From: Rhizobium sp. BT03
GTDB lineage: Bacteria; Pseudomonadota; Alphaproteobacteria; Rhizobiales; Rhizobiaceae
Assembly: GCF_030053155.1 (NCBI RefSeq)
Contig: NZ_CP125643.1
Span: forward strand, 1-64,000
Length of the DNA stretch: 64,000 bases
Reading direction: 5' to 3'
Shown here: positions 16,771 through 25,730 of the stretch, piece by piece
Numbering within the stretch: position 1 is the stretch's first letter
Layout: every line of letters begins with the position of its first letter
Program-made: the position numbers and the translations under genes
Notes under the pieces: generated by a model
Told to the model about the DNA's origin: nothing
What the model saw: only the letters and a program-made list of their open reading frames with translations
Database searches by the model: none

Positions 16771-18798
16771 TCACTCGGGCGTAACAGGCGGCAGCCCGAG
16801 TGTCGCAATAAGCTTCATTATCGACGGCGTGGGTGGACCCGGTGTCGGCGGCGGCATGGAGACGATGGACCCGAGCCGCGGAGGCGTTGCCATAACGCCA
16901 ATCATCGTGCCGATAATGGCGATCCCATCGCCGCTGATTTCGATGGCCTGCGGGCCGGTTCTGCCCGATACTACAAGGCGGATCTTGTCGGGTGTTACCT
17001 CGACGCGGCTACCTAAGGCCGCTGCGGCAGGGGAGTCGGGCGCGGCGCCGCCCGAGGTCAGGAGGAAGTGTCTCTTGACGTCGATGCTGTAGATATTCCC
17101 GACCTCGACGGTATGATTCTTCTGGGCCTTCAAATAGACCTCCTCACGGCCCTGCTTGTCCTCAAAGCGCAGTTCATTGTAGGCATTAGCGGCGCCGCCA
17201 TCGGTATGCGTCCGGAAGGTCGACCGCGTTTTGTCGGTCGGCAGGGTTTCAGGCGGCAGATTTGAGCCATTGTATACGACGCCGGTCACCAGGGGCGTGT
17301 CGGGATTGCCGTGGATGAAATCAACCACGACCTCATGGCCGATCCGTGGGACGACCAGGTTGCCAAAACCCTTACCAGCGAAGTTCTGGGCCACCCGAAT
17401 CCAGCAGGAGCTGTTCTCGTTCTTTCCGCCTTCTCGGTCCCAGAAGAACTGAACCTTCACACGGCCGTACTTATCCGTCGCGATTGACTCGCCCTCGGGG
17501 CCCACGACGACGGCCGTCTGCGGTCCGTGAATCAACCGCGCCGGTGTGCGGCGCCTCGGTCGGTACTGGGTGGTCGCGGGGATAATCTCTACGTTGCTGT
17601 GATAGAGGAACCGCTCGCCCTTCCCCCCCACGGTGTCCGCAGTGAGATCGTCCCCCACCTCACCGATGACAGTGAAGTCCTGTCCGACTGCCAGAAAGCG
17701 ATCGGTGGGTTTCGGGCGGGAACCGACCTGGCCGTAGTAGAAGGGATTTGCCGCCTTGAATAATGACCCGGTCGTTATCTGGCGCGCAGTGCTTTCGATC
17801 CGCGCGCGATAAGCGTTGCAGGCGAGTTCCTCGGCACGGATGGTGGCGTAGAAATCACCATCGCTTTTTTTTGTATACTGGCCTGGATACTCGAAGACCT
17901 CCCGCATTGCCGTGCAGCCGCTGCTTGCCGACGAGGTCTCGCCCGTTCTGACCGCCACGCTCTCCCGCTGTCGGGTGATGGCGCTTCCCGTGAGCTTGCA
18001 TGGCGGAATGCCGCCTGTCCTCACGGGAGGAACACGCGCGACAGACGTCAGTTCTGCCATCGGCTTCTCATGGTCATAGTCCCTGAGAACGACCTTGTTC
18101 GGCTGTAGCGATACGACCTCGTCCCAATGCAGGATGACATCTTCTTGGTAAAGACTTCGGGCAGGCCTGAGATTGTGGTGGGTCTCTACGATCTCAGGCG
18201 TGCAGGCCATGTGACTCGCGGCGTTGTCGACCAGCACCAGGTCATGTTGGTCCTCAGCATGTTCAAAATAGTAGTAGATGCCGTCCTGCTCCATGAGGCG
18301 GCTGACGAAGGCCAGATCCGTTTCATCGTACTGGACGCAATATGGGCGCTGTGGGAACCGTCGGGCGGTCTGATTCTTGAAATTGCCTTTATGTTCTCGA
18401 AAAATCGTGGTGATGATCTCGATGCTCGTCTTGTTCTGAAAGACCCGACTGTTAGAGCGATGCTCGAGCAATGAAATCCACGGCCGCACCTGCGCCACGT
18501 AGTTGAGGTGCTCGGTATCGTCGAGGCCGAGATATTGGAAGCGCGTAACAACACCGTTGAAGAAGCGGGTTTGCGAGTCCTTGAGCTTAAGGCCGATTGT
18601 CAGGTTTTGACCGGGGATCGTAGCAAAGTTCTGAACTGGATTGCGGCTGGCGAGCTTCACCTCGTAGAGGAAAGGTTCCCCCAGCCGCTCGGTGCCACTG
18701 AGCCGCCGGAGAGAGATTTCATTCAACTCGGACGCGGCCGAAGTGACCGCAACAAAACGATTGTGCCTTAAGAGACTCTCGATTCTTGACTCGACCAT
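16771..18798 (-). CDS. vgrG: Type VI secretion spike protein VgrG (TssI)
   Basis: The trimeric spike tip of the T6SS, 675 aa. The N-terminal half is the gp27-like hub (L-S-G-T-E-R-L-G-E-P-F-L-Y-E-V, F-N-G-V-V-T-R-F, Y-C-V-Q-Y-D-E-T-D-L-A-F-V-S-R-L-M-E-Q-D-G-I-Y-Y-Y-F). Then come the gp5-like OB fold (T-D-K-Y-G-R-V-K-V-Q-F-F-W-D-R-E-G, C-W-I-R-V-A-Q) and the needle (R-I-G-H-E-V-V-V-D-F-I-H-G-N-P-D). The C-terminus ends in a short proline-rich tail without a recognisable toxin domain, so it is a structural rather than an evolved VgrG. It lies about 540 bp after tssG on the same strand, separated by what looks like a tssH scar. Confidence 0.95.
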   Translation of the reverse strand: MVESRIESLLRHNRFVAVTSAASELNEISLRRLSGTERLGEPFLYEVKLASRNPVQNFATIPGQNLTIGLKLKDSQTRFFNGVVTRFQYLGLDDTEHLNYVAQVRPWISLLEHRSNSRVFQNKTSIEIITTIFREHKGNFKNQTARRFPQRPYCVQYDETDLAFVSRLMEQDGIYYYFEHAEDQHDLVLVDNAASHMACTPEIVETHHNLRPARSLYQEDVILHWDEVVSLQPNKVVLRDYDHEKPMAELTSVARVPPVRTGGIPPCKLTGSAITRQRESVAVRTGETSSASSGCTAMREVFEYPGQYTKKSDGDFYATIRAEELACNAYRARIESTARQITTGSLFKAANPFYYGQVGSRPKPTDRFLAVGQDFTVIGEVGDDLTADTVGGKGERFLYHSNVEIIPATTQYRPRRRTPARLIHGPQTAVVVGPEGESIATDKYGRVKVQFFWDREGGKNENSSCWIRVAQNFAGKGFGNLVVPRIGHEVVVDFIHGNPDTPLVTGVVYNGSNLPPETLPTDKTRSTFRTHTDGGAANAYNELRFEDKQGREEVYLKAQKNHTVEVGNIYSIDVKRHFLLTSGGAAPDSPAAAALGSRVEVTPDKIRLVVSGRTGPQAIEISGDGIAIIGTMIGVMATPPRLGSIVSMPPPTPGPPTPSIMKLIATLGLPPVTPE

Positions 18799-18849
18799 GG
18801 TGGTGTGTGTTCCGCAGATTTGATGAGAAGGCGCGGTTGCGCCCGATGG

Positions 18850-19339
18850 CGTGAGTAGGATGCTGCCGAAGCCATCGGCGAAGATGCCGAAAAGCGTTTA
18901 TTTCGTGCATCGAAATCGCCGACCGTTGCTCAGCCAAGATGTCTTGCTGGCCCGCATCGTCAGAGCCAAGCGGGGGAGGGCGGGGTGAAGAAAGCGTGTG
19001 GGTCTCTTGGAACTCACCCACGCTAAATCCCACCCAAATCTCGCCATGCGGCCTTGTAACATCGATGAGTTGGCGGATTCCGGCGGTGCTAGCGACGACG
19101 TGTCTCCTGGAAGATTCAACCAGGCCCAGGGCGCAGCGCCCGAGCGGACAACCACGGTGGTCGAGTTTCGCCGCGATCGTCGGCTCGATAGGCCTCTCCG
19201 CTGCTGAAGCCTCAAGGGCGTCAAAATGGCGATAACGTTCCAAAGAGGCGTCACGGCGAATTTTGCAAAGGGCCTTGGCGGTCCCATTGCAGTTTGCGTT
19301 GAGCTTACTGAAGAGAGTCGAGCTTCCGATGCTTGTCAT
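18850..19339 (-). pseudogene. tssH: Probable tssH (clpV) remnant
   Basis: Between tssG and vgrG, where tssH often lies, no intact gene is found. A minus-strand frame begins M-T-S-I-G-S-S-T-L-F-S-K-L-N-A-N-C-N and continues A-L-C-K-I-R-R-D-A-S-L-E-R-Y-R-H-F-D-A-L-E. This resembles the start of ClpV (L-F-x-K-L-N-P-T-C, then C-K-x-R, and R-H-F-x-L) with an internal deletion; after this the frame loses similarity. ClpV is normally about 880 aa with two AAA+ domains; no Walker motifs remain here. The identification rests on short matches and is tentative. Confidence 0.4.
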
Positions 19340-20562
19340 AACGGGCCTTCCAAGCCGCCGCCCGCCGTGCCGCCGCACTTGGTATCGAGGTTACGTGGGC
19401 CATTCACCCGTTCCAGATCGATCTCGCCAAGGAGATCTTCTCCCCGCCCGAAAAGAAGGTCGAGCGGGCCCGCCGCATCATGGATGTCCGTTTCAGGAGA
19501 GTGCCATGCGGCAGCCGGTGGGCCCCGGTCAGTCGGGGTAGTTGTCAAGTCATCGGCGTGCTGGCGCGTTTTCCGCTTGCCCATCCAACTGGACCATCCG
19601 AGTCTGCCGCAGCGACCCAACTGCACTTCCGGGACCTGCTCCTGACGGAGAACGAGGTTAATCTCCCAGTCAAGTTCATCTCCAAGGTAGTTGCAGATGA
19701 TCTCCGCTATCGACTTAAGGCCGGGAGCTGCGGGCAGAAGCGATTCGTAATGAGCCAGGCTGAGGGGACCCACAATGAGTCGGAACCGATGGTGCCACAC
19801 TCTGACCCTCGCACCTGCAATAGCGTTGCTGTTCAGCGTGCCCGTGGCCGGGTCGCGGCCCAGGAGGCAGAGCGATATGCGGGGCAGATCCACCCACTTT
19901 GGGGCAAATTCACGGATATCAACCGGCGCCTCGACGAAGCTGGCGAGGATGGCAGCGAGCCCCTCGGCGTTGCGGGTGTGTGAGGCGAGACGGCCGGTGA
20001 AGTGGAGTTTGGCCAGATCAGGCATAGCATCCCGCGCGCGCAGGGAGGTCATCCCGAAGCCGGCTAGCGCGCCGAGCTGAAGGGCAAATCGATCTTCTTG
20101 TGGCCTGTCATAGCTCACGGTCGGTTCGCCCTCCGCCCATGCGCGGAAGAAGAACGAGGCCATTCGATGATGAAAGGTATCAGCAAATCGGATCAGCGTC
20201 TCATCCGCGGCGTTGTGCTGCCGGAGAAGGGCGTACTCCGTCAGATGCAATGGGAGGGGACCGTGGGGTCCAAACAAGCCGAAGGCGTAGGTGGAGATTA
20301 CGGGGTCGTTCTCCTCGTGCGCAGTCACGCCCGCGATCGATCGAGTCGGAAATGCAAGGGAGGGCTGCTGGGCGATCCGCACGCGATCCAGGCTGGGACC
20401 GCTCGATTCTCCCAGCCGAGGCCGATCTGAGCAGATTGCATCGATCCGCCGCAGAGCCTGGAAGAAGTCGCAGGCATGCGGTTCGGCCCTGAGCGAGCTT
20501 AGGAAGTCGCCGAGTGCCCCCGAAATCAAAGGATCGCCCGGCGGCCGGCCATCGTCGGCCAT
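19336..20562 (-). CDS. tssG: Type VI secretion baseplate protein TssG
   Basis: Baseplate component that pairs with TssF and TssE, 408 aa as the frame runs. Family marks: D-F-F-Q-A-L-R-R-I-D-A near the start, F-A-L-Q-L-G-A-L-A-G-F-G-M-T-S-L, and the C-terminal L-G-R-C-G-R-L-G-W-S-S-W-M-G. TssG proteins usually end a few residues after that last motif; here the frame continues about 70 more residues with no family similarity, so the original stop seems lost and the 3' end is altered. The start overlaps the tssF end by 37 bp, indicating coupled translation. Confidence 0.88.
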   Translation of the reverse strand: MADDGRPPGDPLISGALGDFLSSLRAEPHACDFFQALRRIDAICSDRPRLGESSGPSLDRVRIAQQPSLAFPTRSIAGVTAHEENDPVISTYAFGLFGPHGPLPLHLTEYALLRQHNAADETLIRFADTFHHRMASFFFRAWAEGEPTVSYDRPQEDRFALQLGALAGFGMTSLRARDAMPDLAKLHFTGRLASHTRNAEGLAAILASFVEAPVDIREFAPKWVDLPRISLCLLGRDPATGTLNSNAIAGARVRVWHHRFRLIVGPLSLAHYESLLPAAPGLKSIAEIICNYLGDELDWEINLVLRQEQVPEVQLGRCGRLGWSSWMGKRKTRQHADDLTTTPTDRGPPAAAWHSPETDIHDAAGPLDLLFGRGEDLLGEIDLERVNGPRNLDTKCGGTAGGGLEGPL

Positions 20563-22412
20563 CGCATTACCTCCCCGCGCTGTAGCGTCGAGACGACCAT
20601 CTCGGTGAAGCTGTTGATGGATACGTATTTCGCGAAGAACTGGTTGAGCACGGAGGCGAGCGGAAAGATGCCAACGCCTTCGAAGGCCGCTTCGTCCAGG
20701 ATGATACCAACCTCAATCCCACGTGCTACGGCGGCTTGTCCACCGCTGGACAATCGCCTGACCGCAGGCCTGGACCGAATCTCCCGGATCCCGTCGATCT
20801 GCCGTGAGGCGAAGGCATTGACTGGATCGACGTAGAGGCGGAGGAGTTCACGTAGCGCTTCTGCGCCCCGGTGGTCGTTCCTATCGGAATTGCTGATCGA
20901 GAGGTAGTTCAGTGAAAGATGGCTAATTAATCGCCAAGTGATATCGCCATTGGCGAAGGAGTGGCGCGGTCGGCTCGGGGGCGATACGCACCGGGTGGCG
21001 GTAACTGGAGCGCCGATTTCCAGGGTGAAGTCTGTCTCGTCCCGGCCGATCGGCAGCAGCAGCGCCAGATCCCGGTTCGAGCACAGGCAGTTTACAGACA
21101 AATGCCGGAGTTCCGCCGAATAGGGAGCCGCTTGGCGATCAACTAGAGAAACGAACGTTTCGCTGCCGATGTAGCCAGTCCGCGCGCCATTTAGACGCTG
21201 GTGCTCCGACATGAGGCGCTGCTCCCGGCGGATCGCGTAGTATCTGGAATGCTGCTCCTCCTGACCGTGCGCGCTGATGCTATAGAACGGGTAGAACCTC
21301 ACGGGAGCCGCTTCGTTTTTCGCCCCGTCTCCGCTCATCTCGAGGATCGAGTGGACCTCAAAGTCGAGCGGCCTCATCCTGTCAACAATCACATGATGCT
21401 CGGTGTTCTTGTCGCTCACGTGGACGAGATCTGCCTGGCGTTCGAAGAGATTAATCGCGGGCGTTGCGAAGAGAACGATATTTTGGGGTCCGAGCTGTCG
21501 TTCCAGCCGTGGCTCGACACGTCTGAGTGCGAAGACGATCTCAAGGGTCTCGGCAGTTGACAGGGCTACTGCGTCTGCCAGCCCGCTAACCTCGACGAAC
21601 AACGTCCGCTCCGCGAGGGCGAAATACTCCTGTAGGAGACGGTACCCGTCGAAAGAGCGTGGCACCTCGGGCAGGAGAGCACAGCTCGGCTCCAAACCGC
21701 GTTGCTGCAGCGCATGAACCGGAATCTTTTCCTGCCAAGGGATAGGCCGGCCGACCGGACGGGCTATGATATTGCATGCGTCACCGAGAAGCTGTTCGGC
21801 GAGTGCGGCGCCGATGCCACCGGGGCCTGTTAGGTGCAGTGTGAGAGCCTCTAGTCCGAGTTTATTGAACGGCATGCCATTGGTGGTGCGAAGGCGTAGT
21901 CGCAAAGCAGCCTTCGCATCTTGCCGGGCCGGAAGATCCAGTGCGGCGATCTGCCCCGGCGTCGAAAAATAATCGGCAGCGCTCACCACAATTGGCCAGA
22001 GATGCACATCATGGGCCGTGCGGAACTCGCAATGTGTGACGGCGCCCGGAGCAAGACGGCCCAAAAGCTTGGTTCCCCGCGGCACGAGGTATCCATTTTC
22101 AAGTCGTCCGGCATCCTGGTCGGGCTCGAAACGGACGATCGTCATCGAGGGGAGCGGCGGTAGAAAATGCGGATAGACCATCTCCAGGAGGTGCTGGGTG
22201 AATTCCGGAAAGCGAGACTGAAGCTTCAATTGCACCCGCGCCGCCATGAAAGCGAAGCCTTCCAGAAGCCGCTCGACGTAGGGGTCGGCGACCTCCGCTG
22301 ATTCCATCCCGAGCCGGGCGGCGACCTTCGGGAATGCGCGGGCGAACTCGGCCCCCATCTCGCGCATATAAGCAAGTTCGTCGTTGTACAGTCGCAGGAG
22401 CCGGGGATCCAT
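20526..22412 (-). CDS. tssF: Type VI secretion baseplate protein TssF
   Basis: A 628-aa baseplate wedge protein. The start D-P-R-L-L-R-L-Y-N-D-E-L-A-Y-M-R-E-M-G-A-E-F-A is the hallmark of TssF, followed by A-R-L-G, P-Y-V-E-R-L-L-E-G-F-A-F and E-M-V-Y-P-H-F-L-P-P-L-P-S-M. The ATG overlaps the tssE stop by one base (TGATG), a translational-coupling signature, so this start is preferred over a longer upstream frame. Length is normal for the family. Confidence 0.93.
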   Translation of the reverse strand: MDPRLLRLYNDELAYMREMGAEFARAFPKVAARLGMESAEVADPYVERLLEGFAFMAARVQLKLQSRFPEFTQHLLEMVYPHFLPPLPSMTIVRFEPDQDAGRLENGYLVPRGTKLLGRLAPGAVTHCEFRTAHDVHLWPIVVSAADYFSTPGQIAALDLPARQDAKAALRLRLRTTNGMPFNKLGLEALTLHLTGPGGIGAALAEQLLGDACNIIARPVGRPIPWQEKIPVHALQQRGLEPSCALLPEVPRSFDGYRLLQEYFALAERTLFVEVSGLADAVALSTAETLEIVFALRRVEPRLERQLGPQNIVLFATPAINLFERQADLVHVSDKNTEHHVIVDRMRPLDFEVHSILEMSGDGAKNEAAPVRFYPFYSISAHGQEEQHSRYYAIRREQRLMSEHQRLNGARTGYIGSETFVSLVDRQAAPYSAELRHLSVNCLCSNRDLALLLPIGRDETDFTLEIGAPVTATRCVSPPSRPRHSFANGDITWRLISHLSLNYLSISNSDRNDHRGAEALRELLRLYVDPVNAFASRQIDGIREIRSRPAVRRLSSGGQAAVARGIEVGIILDEAAFEGVGIFPLASVLNQFFAKYVSINSFTEMVVSTLQRGEVMRWPTMAGRRAIL

Positions 22413-22915
22413 CAGCTTATCTCTGTACCGAGATGAACGCGGGCGGATTCGAGCTCGGAATCTACCTCCGTACGCATCACCATTCGCACCGGCAACGGCT
22501 GCGCCCACAGATCGGCTTCGATCCTAAAGCGAAAAGTGCCGCAACCCTGACCATCGTCCAGGACCGTGACCTTCAGGGTGTCCGGTAAGAGACGCGGCTC
22601 AAAGCGCTGAAGGCTCTCGATTATCGCTTCGCGCAATGCGCTCTTATCCATCCCTTCGCGAATTTGTCCGCTGAGAGGCCAGGCACCATAATTAAGTGCA
22701 CTGGCCGCTACGTGAGGGTACGCTTGTAGATCTACGGTTGCACCCAATTGATTGGTGTTCAACAACCAGGAAACATCGCGTAGAATCACCTCTTCCAGTT
22801 GGCGAACAGAGAAGCTGCGCTTGTCCTGCGCTTCACACGAGCTGCGCGGCTCATCGTCCGTAAGCCGGTCCAGGAGGGATGGTTGCACGAGATCCCGCTT
22901 AACATCTCTGCCCAT
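22412..22915 (-). CDS. tssE: Type VI secretion baseplate protein TssE (gp25-like)
   Basis: A 167-aa protein of the gp25/lysozyme-like baseplate family. It begins M-G-R-D-V-K-R-D-L-V-Q-P-S-L-L-D-R-L-T-D, then E-E-V-I-L-R-D-V-S-W-L-L-N-T, Y-P-H-V-A-A-S-A-L-N-Y-G, I-I-E-S-L-Q-R-F-E-P-R-L, and F-R-I-E-A-D-L-W-A as expected. The chosen ATG has a GGAG ribosome-binding site eight bases upstream; the open frame extends further up, but without similarity. It sits 86 bp after hcp. Confidence 0.9.
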   Translation of the reverse strand: MGRDVKRDLVQPSLLDRLTDDEPRSSCEAQDKRSFSVRQLEEVILRDVSWLLNTNQLGATVDLQAYPHVAASALNYGAWPLSGQIREGMDKSALREAIIESLQRFEPRLLPDTLKVTVLDDGQGCGTFRFRIEADLWAQPLPVRMVMRTEVDSELESARVHLGTEIS

Positions 22916-23001
22916 GTTACAATCTCCAGGTGCAATAGCGACGAGTCGATCCGTCGTTTTCGCGCGCAGCCCCGAATATTCCCGGGTTGCCGATGGCCCC
23001 A

Positions 23002-23535
23002 TCAGCCGACGAGCCTATTGAAGTCGGTGCTGTTCGCGATTTGGTTCCAGATGCCCTCGCCGGCTTTGGTAAGAGCGCCTTTTTCATCCTGCCTGTAATA
23101 AATGACCTTGCAGGCGCCGAACCGGAATGTGATCGTCTCCTCGGGGGCCTCTTCCGCATAGGACCACTCGACCTTCTCGACTACCAGCATGTTGAAACTC
23201 CAGTGCAAGAACAGGTTCGATTCTGATGTAGCTTGTCCGCTCCCCGTCGCTTTGAAAAGTTTCAGTTCGACGCTATTGAAGTGGGCGCCGCGACCACAGG
23301 CAACGTACAGAGAGGGCGATGACGTATCCACCTGCTTCTTGATAGTGAAGACCTCGAATTCGGCCTTGCCCGCGCCCGCCCCGGCGGTATGAGGCCCAAT
23401 GTTCAGCTTGTTTTCGAGTGAAAAGCTCCATTCGTCCGCTAGGGTGATACCGTCCTTTAGAATGATAGATTCGCCCTTGGGCAAAATGCCGTCCTTGGAC
23501 GCTTGCGTGAATTTTATAACCGCGTCGAACGCCAT
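23002..23535 (-). CDS. hcp: Type VI secretion tube protein Hcp (TssD)
   Basis: The inner-tube protein of the T6SS, 177 aa, which stacks as hexamers and is released with each firing event. It matches the Hcp1/DUF796 pattern: K-G-E-S near residue 20, W-S-F-S-L-E-N, the F-E-V-F-T-I-K-K-Q-V-D segment, and the C-terminal K-V-E-W-S-Y-A-E-E-A-P-E-E-T-I-T-F-R-F-G-A. A ribosome-binding site AAGGA precedes the ATG. It lies between tssC and tssE. Confidence 0.93.
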   Translation of the reverse strand: MAFDAVIKFTQASKDGILPKGESIILKDGITLADEWSFSLENKLNIGPHTAGAGAGKAEFEVFTIKKQVDTSSPSLYVACGRGAHFNSVELKLFKATGSGQATSESNLFLHWSFNMLVVEKVEWSYAEEAPEETITFRFGACKVIYYRQDEKGALTKAGEGIWNQIANSTDFNRLVG

Positions 23536-23650
23536 GATGGACTTTCCTTTTCTCGTTGATCTGATTGGGCCTGGATTGCATCGGCCAGCCCGGGGCAGCT
23601 ATTCCGGAGTTTTGGCGCCGAGAACGGAGCACAATCATCTGCGGGTTTTC

Positions 23651-25138
23651 TCAGTCCTTGCGGGCGGATGGCAGGCGCGAGACAAGTCTCAAAGAGATGG
23701 TTAGGCCTTCGAGCTGGTAGTGTGGCCGCATGTAAAATCTCGCAACGTAATATCCGGGATTATCTTCGACCTCTTCCACCTTGACCTCGGCTGAGGAGAG
23801 CGGCTGCTGTGCCTTACTCTCTTCGCTCCCAAGCTCGGGCGAGGGGTGGACATAGCCCTGAATCCATTGGTTGAGCCACTCCTCGACCTCGTGGCGCTCC
23901 TTGAACGTGCCAATCTTGTCCCGGACCATACACTTCAAATAATGTGCGAAGCGGCAGGTTGCGAAGATGTAGGGTAGCCGGGCACTGAGTTCGGCGTTCG
24001 CTGACGCGTCGGGGTCTTCGTATTTGACCGGCTTGTTAATAGTTTGAGCGCCAATAAATACGCCGAGGTCCGTGTTTTTGCGGTGCAACAGCGGTAGAAG
24101 ACCGTTTTTGGACAGTTCGGCCTCACGGCGGTCGCTGATCGCGATCTCAGTGGGGCATTTTAGGTCGACGCCACCGTCGTCGCTGCGGAAGGTATGTACC
24201 GGCAGACCCTCGACCAGGCCGCCGGATTCGACGCCACGAATTCTGGAGAGCCAGCCATAGAGCTTGAACGAGCGCGTGATATTTACGCCCATGGCGTAGG
24301 CTGCGTTCGTCCAAAGGTATTTCTCGCTGTCGCCGCCGTCTGTGTCCTCCTCGAAGGCGAATTCATCGACCGGGTTGGTTTTGGCCCCGTAGGGCAGCCG
24401 GCCAAGGGTGCGTGGTAAGGTCAGGGCCACGTACCGAGAGTTCTCGCTCTCGCGGAACGCCCGCCAAGGGGCATGTTCGGGCGTGAGGAAGATTTTTGTG
24501 ATGTCACGCGGGTTCGCAAGCTCACGCCAAGAATCCATCTGCAGCAGATGTGGTGAGACGGCAGATATAAGCGGTGAGTGGCTCGCCGCCGCGATCTGCG
24601 CCAGTCCCGAAAGCAACTCTACGTCCGGTGGGGTATGGTCGAAATAGTAGTCGGCAATCAGGCAGCCATAGGGTTCACCGCCGATTTGGCCGTATTCGTC
24701 TTCGTAAATTTTTTTGAATAGCGGACTCTGATCCCAGGTGACACCCTTATATTTCCGCAGAGTTCGGGACATCTCCACCTTTGAAACTGGGAGAACGCGA
24801 ATCTTCAACGTTTCATCGGTTTCGGTGTTGATGGCAAGGTGATGCAAGCCCCGCCAAGCTGATTCCACGCGCTGGAAATTTTCGTGATGGAGGATCTCGT
24901 TGAGTTGTGCAGAAAGCTTCTGGTCGATCGAAGCAATCATTGCTTGGATAGTCGTGACGACATCGTCGCTGATTAGCGACGTGTTTTGAAGTGCCTGCTC
25001 GGCCAGTGTTCGGACGGCACTCTCCACCAAGTCACGGGAGTGGTCCGAGCGGATCTTGAACTCGAATCGAAGCATGCGGGTGAAATCGCCGAGATCAACG
25101 GTGGCGACCTGTACATCTGTGGCATCTGCAGGCATCAT
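23651..25138 (-). CDS. tssC: Type VI secretion sheath protein TssC
   Basis: The large subunit of the contractile sheath, 495 aa, forming heterodimers with TssB. Typical segments are A-W-R-G-L-H-H-L, F-K-K-I-Y-E-D-E-Y-G-Q-I-G-G-E-P-Y-G, the F-M/L-R-x-P-Y-G region (here L-P-R-T-L-G-R-L-P-Y-G), W-T-N-A-A-Y-A-M-G, C-P-T-E-I-A-I-S-D-R-R-E-x-E-L, and the C-terminal Y-x-V-A-R-F-Y-M-R-P-H-Y-Q-L-E-G-L. The gene starts 2 bp after tssB ends. Length is normal. Confidence 0.95.
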   Translation of the reverse strand: MMPADATDVQVATVDLGDFTRMLRFEFKIRSDHSRDLVESAVRTLAEQALQNTSLISDDVVTTIQAMIASIDQKLSAQLNEILHHENFQRVESAWRGLHHLAINTETDETLKIRVLPVSKVEMSRTLRKYKGVTWDQSPLFKKIYEDEYGQIGGEPYGCLIADYYFDHTPPDVELLSGLAQIAAASHSPLISAVSPHLLQMDSWRELANPRDITKIFLTPEHAPWRAFRESENSRYVALTLPRTLGRLPYGAKTNPVDEFAFEEDTDGGDSEKYLWTNAAYAMGVNITRSFKLYGWLSRIRGVESGGLVEGLPVHTFRSDDGGVDLKCPTEIAISDRREAELSKNGLLPLLHRKNTDLGVFIGAQTINKPVKYEDPDASANAELSARLPYIFATCRFAHYLKCMVRDKIGTFKERHEVEEWLNQWIQGYVHPSPELGSEESKAQQPLSSAEVKVEEVEDNPGYYVARFYMRPHYQLEGLTISLRLVSRLPSARKD

Positions 25139-25140
25139 GA

Positions 25141-25695
25141 TCAGTTCTCCTCTGTGTCTGGGGATGGCAATGGCGGAGCGGCAACCAATGCATCAGGCTT
25201 CTCAGTCTCGATGCCATTGCCGAGGGCGCTTAGCAGTGCCGAATCCGCGAGGAAGTGGGTGAGCAACTCTTCGGCACCGTTCTTACCGTCCATATAGGCC
25301 AGCAGATTGGAGAGCTCCGTTCGCGCCTCGAGCAGCCTGCTAAGGCTGTCGACCTTGCGCGCCACGGCCGCCGGCGAGAAATCTTCGAGCCGCTCGAACG
25401 TCAAGTCGACAGCGAGTTGGCCTTCTCCGGTCAATAGGTTCGGCACCCGCATCACCACCCTGGGCCTCAGCGATCTGAGCCGATCATCGAAATTGTCGAT
25501 ATCGATCTCCATCATCTTGCGCTCCGCGACAGGGGCAAGCGGCTCGGCAGCATTGCCGGCGAGGTCGGACATCACGCCGACCACGAAGGGAAGCTGAACC
25601 TTCTTCTGAGAGCCATAGGTCTCGACGTCGTATTCGATCTGTACGCGAGGCGGACGAACCCGCGCGATGAACTTTTGACTACTCGCCTTTGTCAT
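25141..25695 (-). CDS. tssB: Type VI secretion sheath protein TssB
   Basis: The small sheath subunit, 184 aa. It begins M-T-K-A-S-S-Q-K-F-I-A-R-V-R-P-P-R-V-Q-I, then Y-D-V-E-T-Y-G, the hallmark L-P-F-V-V-G-V-M-S-D-L-A-G, E-I-D-I-D-N-F-D-D-R-L, and L-L-T-H-F-L-A-D near the C-terminus. An internal ATG is chosen as start because the 13 codons before it overlap the ribosome-binding region and are unlike the family. Gap to tssA is 35 bp. Confidence 0.94.
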   Translation of the reverse strand: MTKASSQKFIARVRPPRVQIEYDVETYGSQKKVQLPFVVGVMSDLAGNAAEPLAPVAERKMMEIDIDNFDDRLRSLRPRVVMRVPNLLTGEGQLAVDLTFERLEDFSPAAVARKVDSLSRLLEARTELSNLLAYMDGKNGAEELLTHFLADSALLSALGNGIETEKPDALVAAPPLPSPDTEEN

Positions 25696-25730
25696 GTGTT
25701 CCACTCTCCTGATAGGGAAGATTGCGCACG

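Noticed and set aside
18719..19378. 219-codon minus-strand frame as an intact gene
   Set aside because: Only its first part resembles anything (ClpV N-terminus); the rest overlaps the vgrG start and has no coherent pattern.
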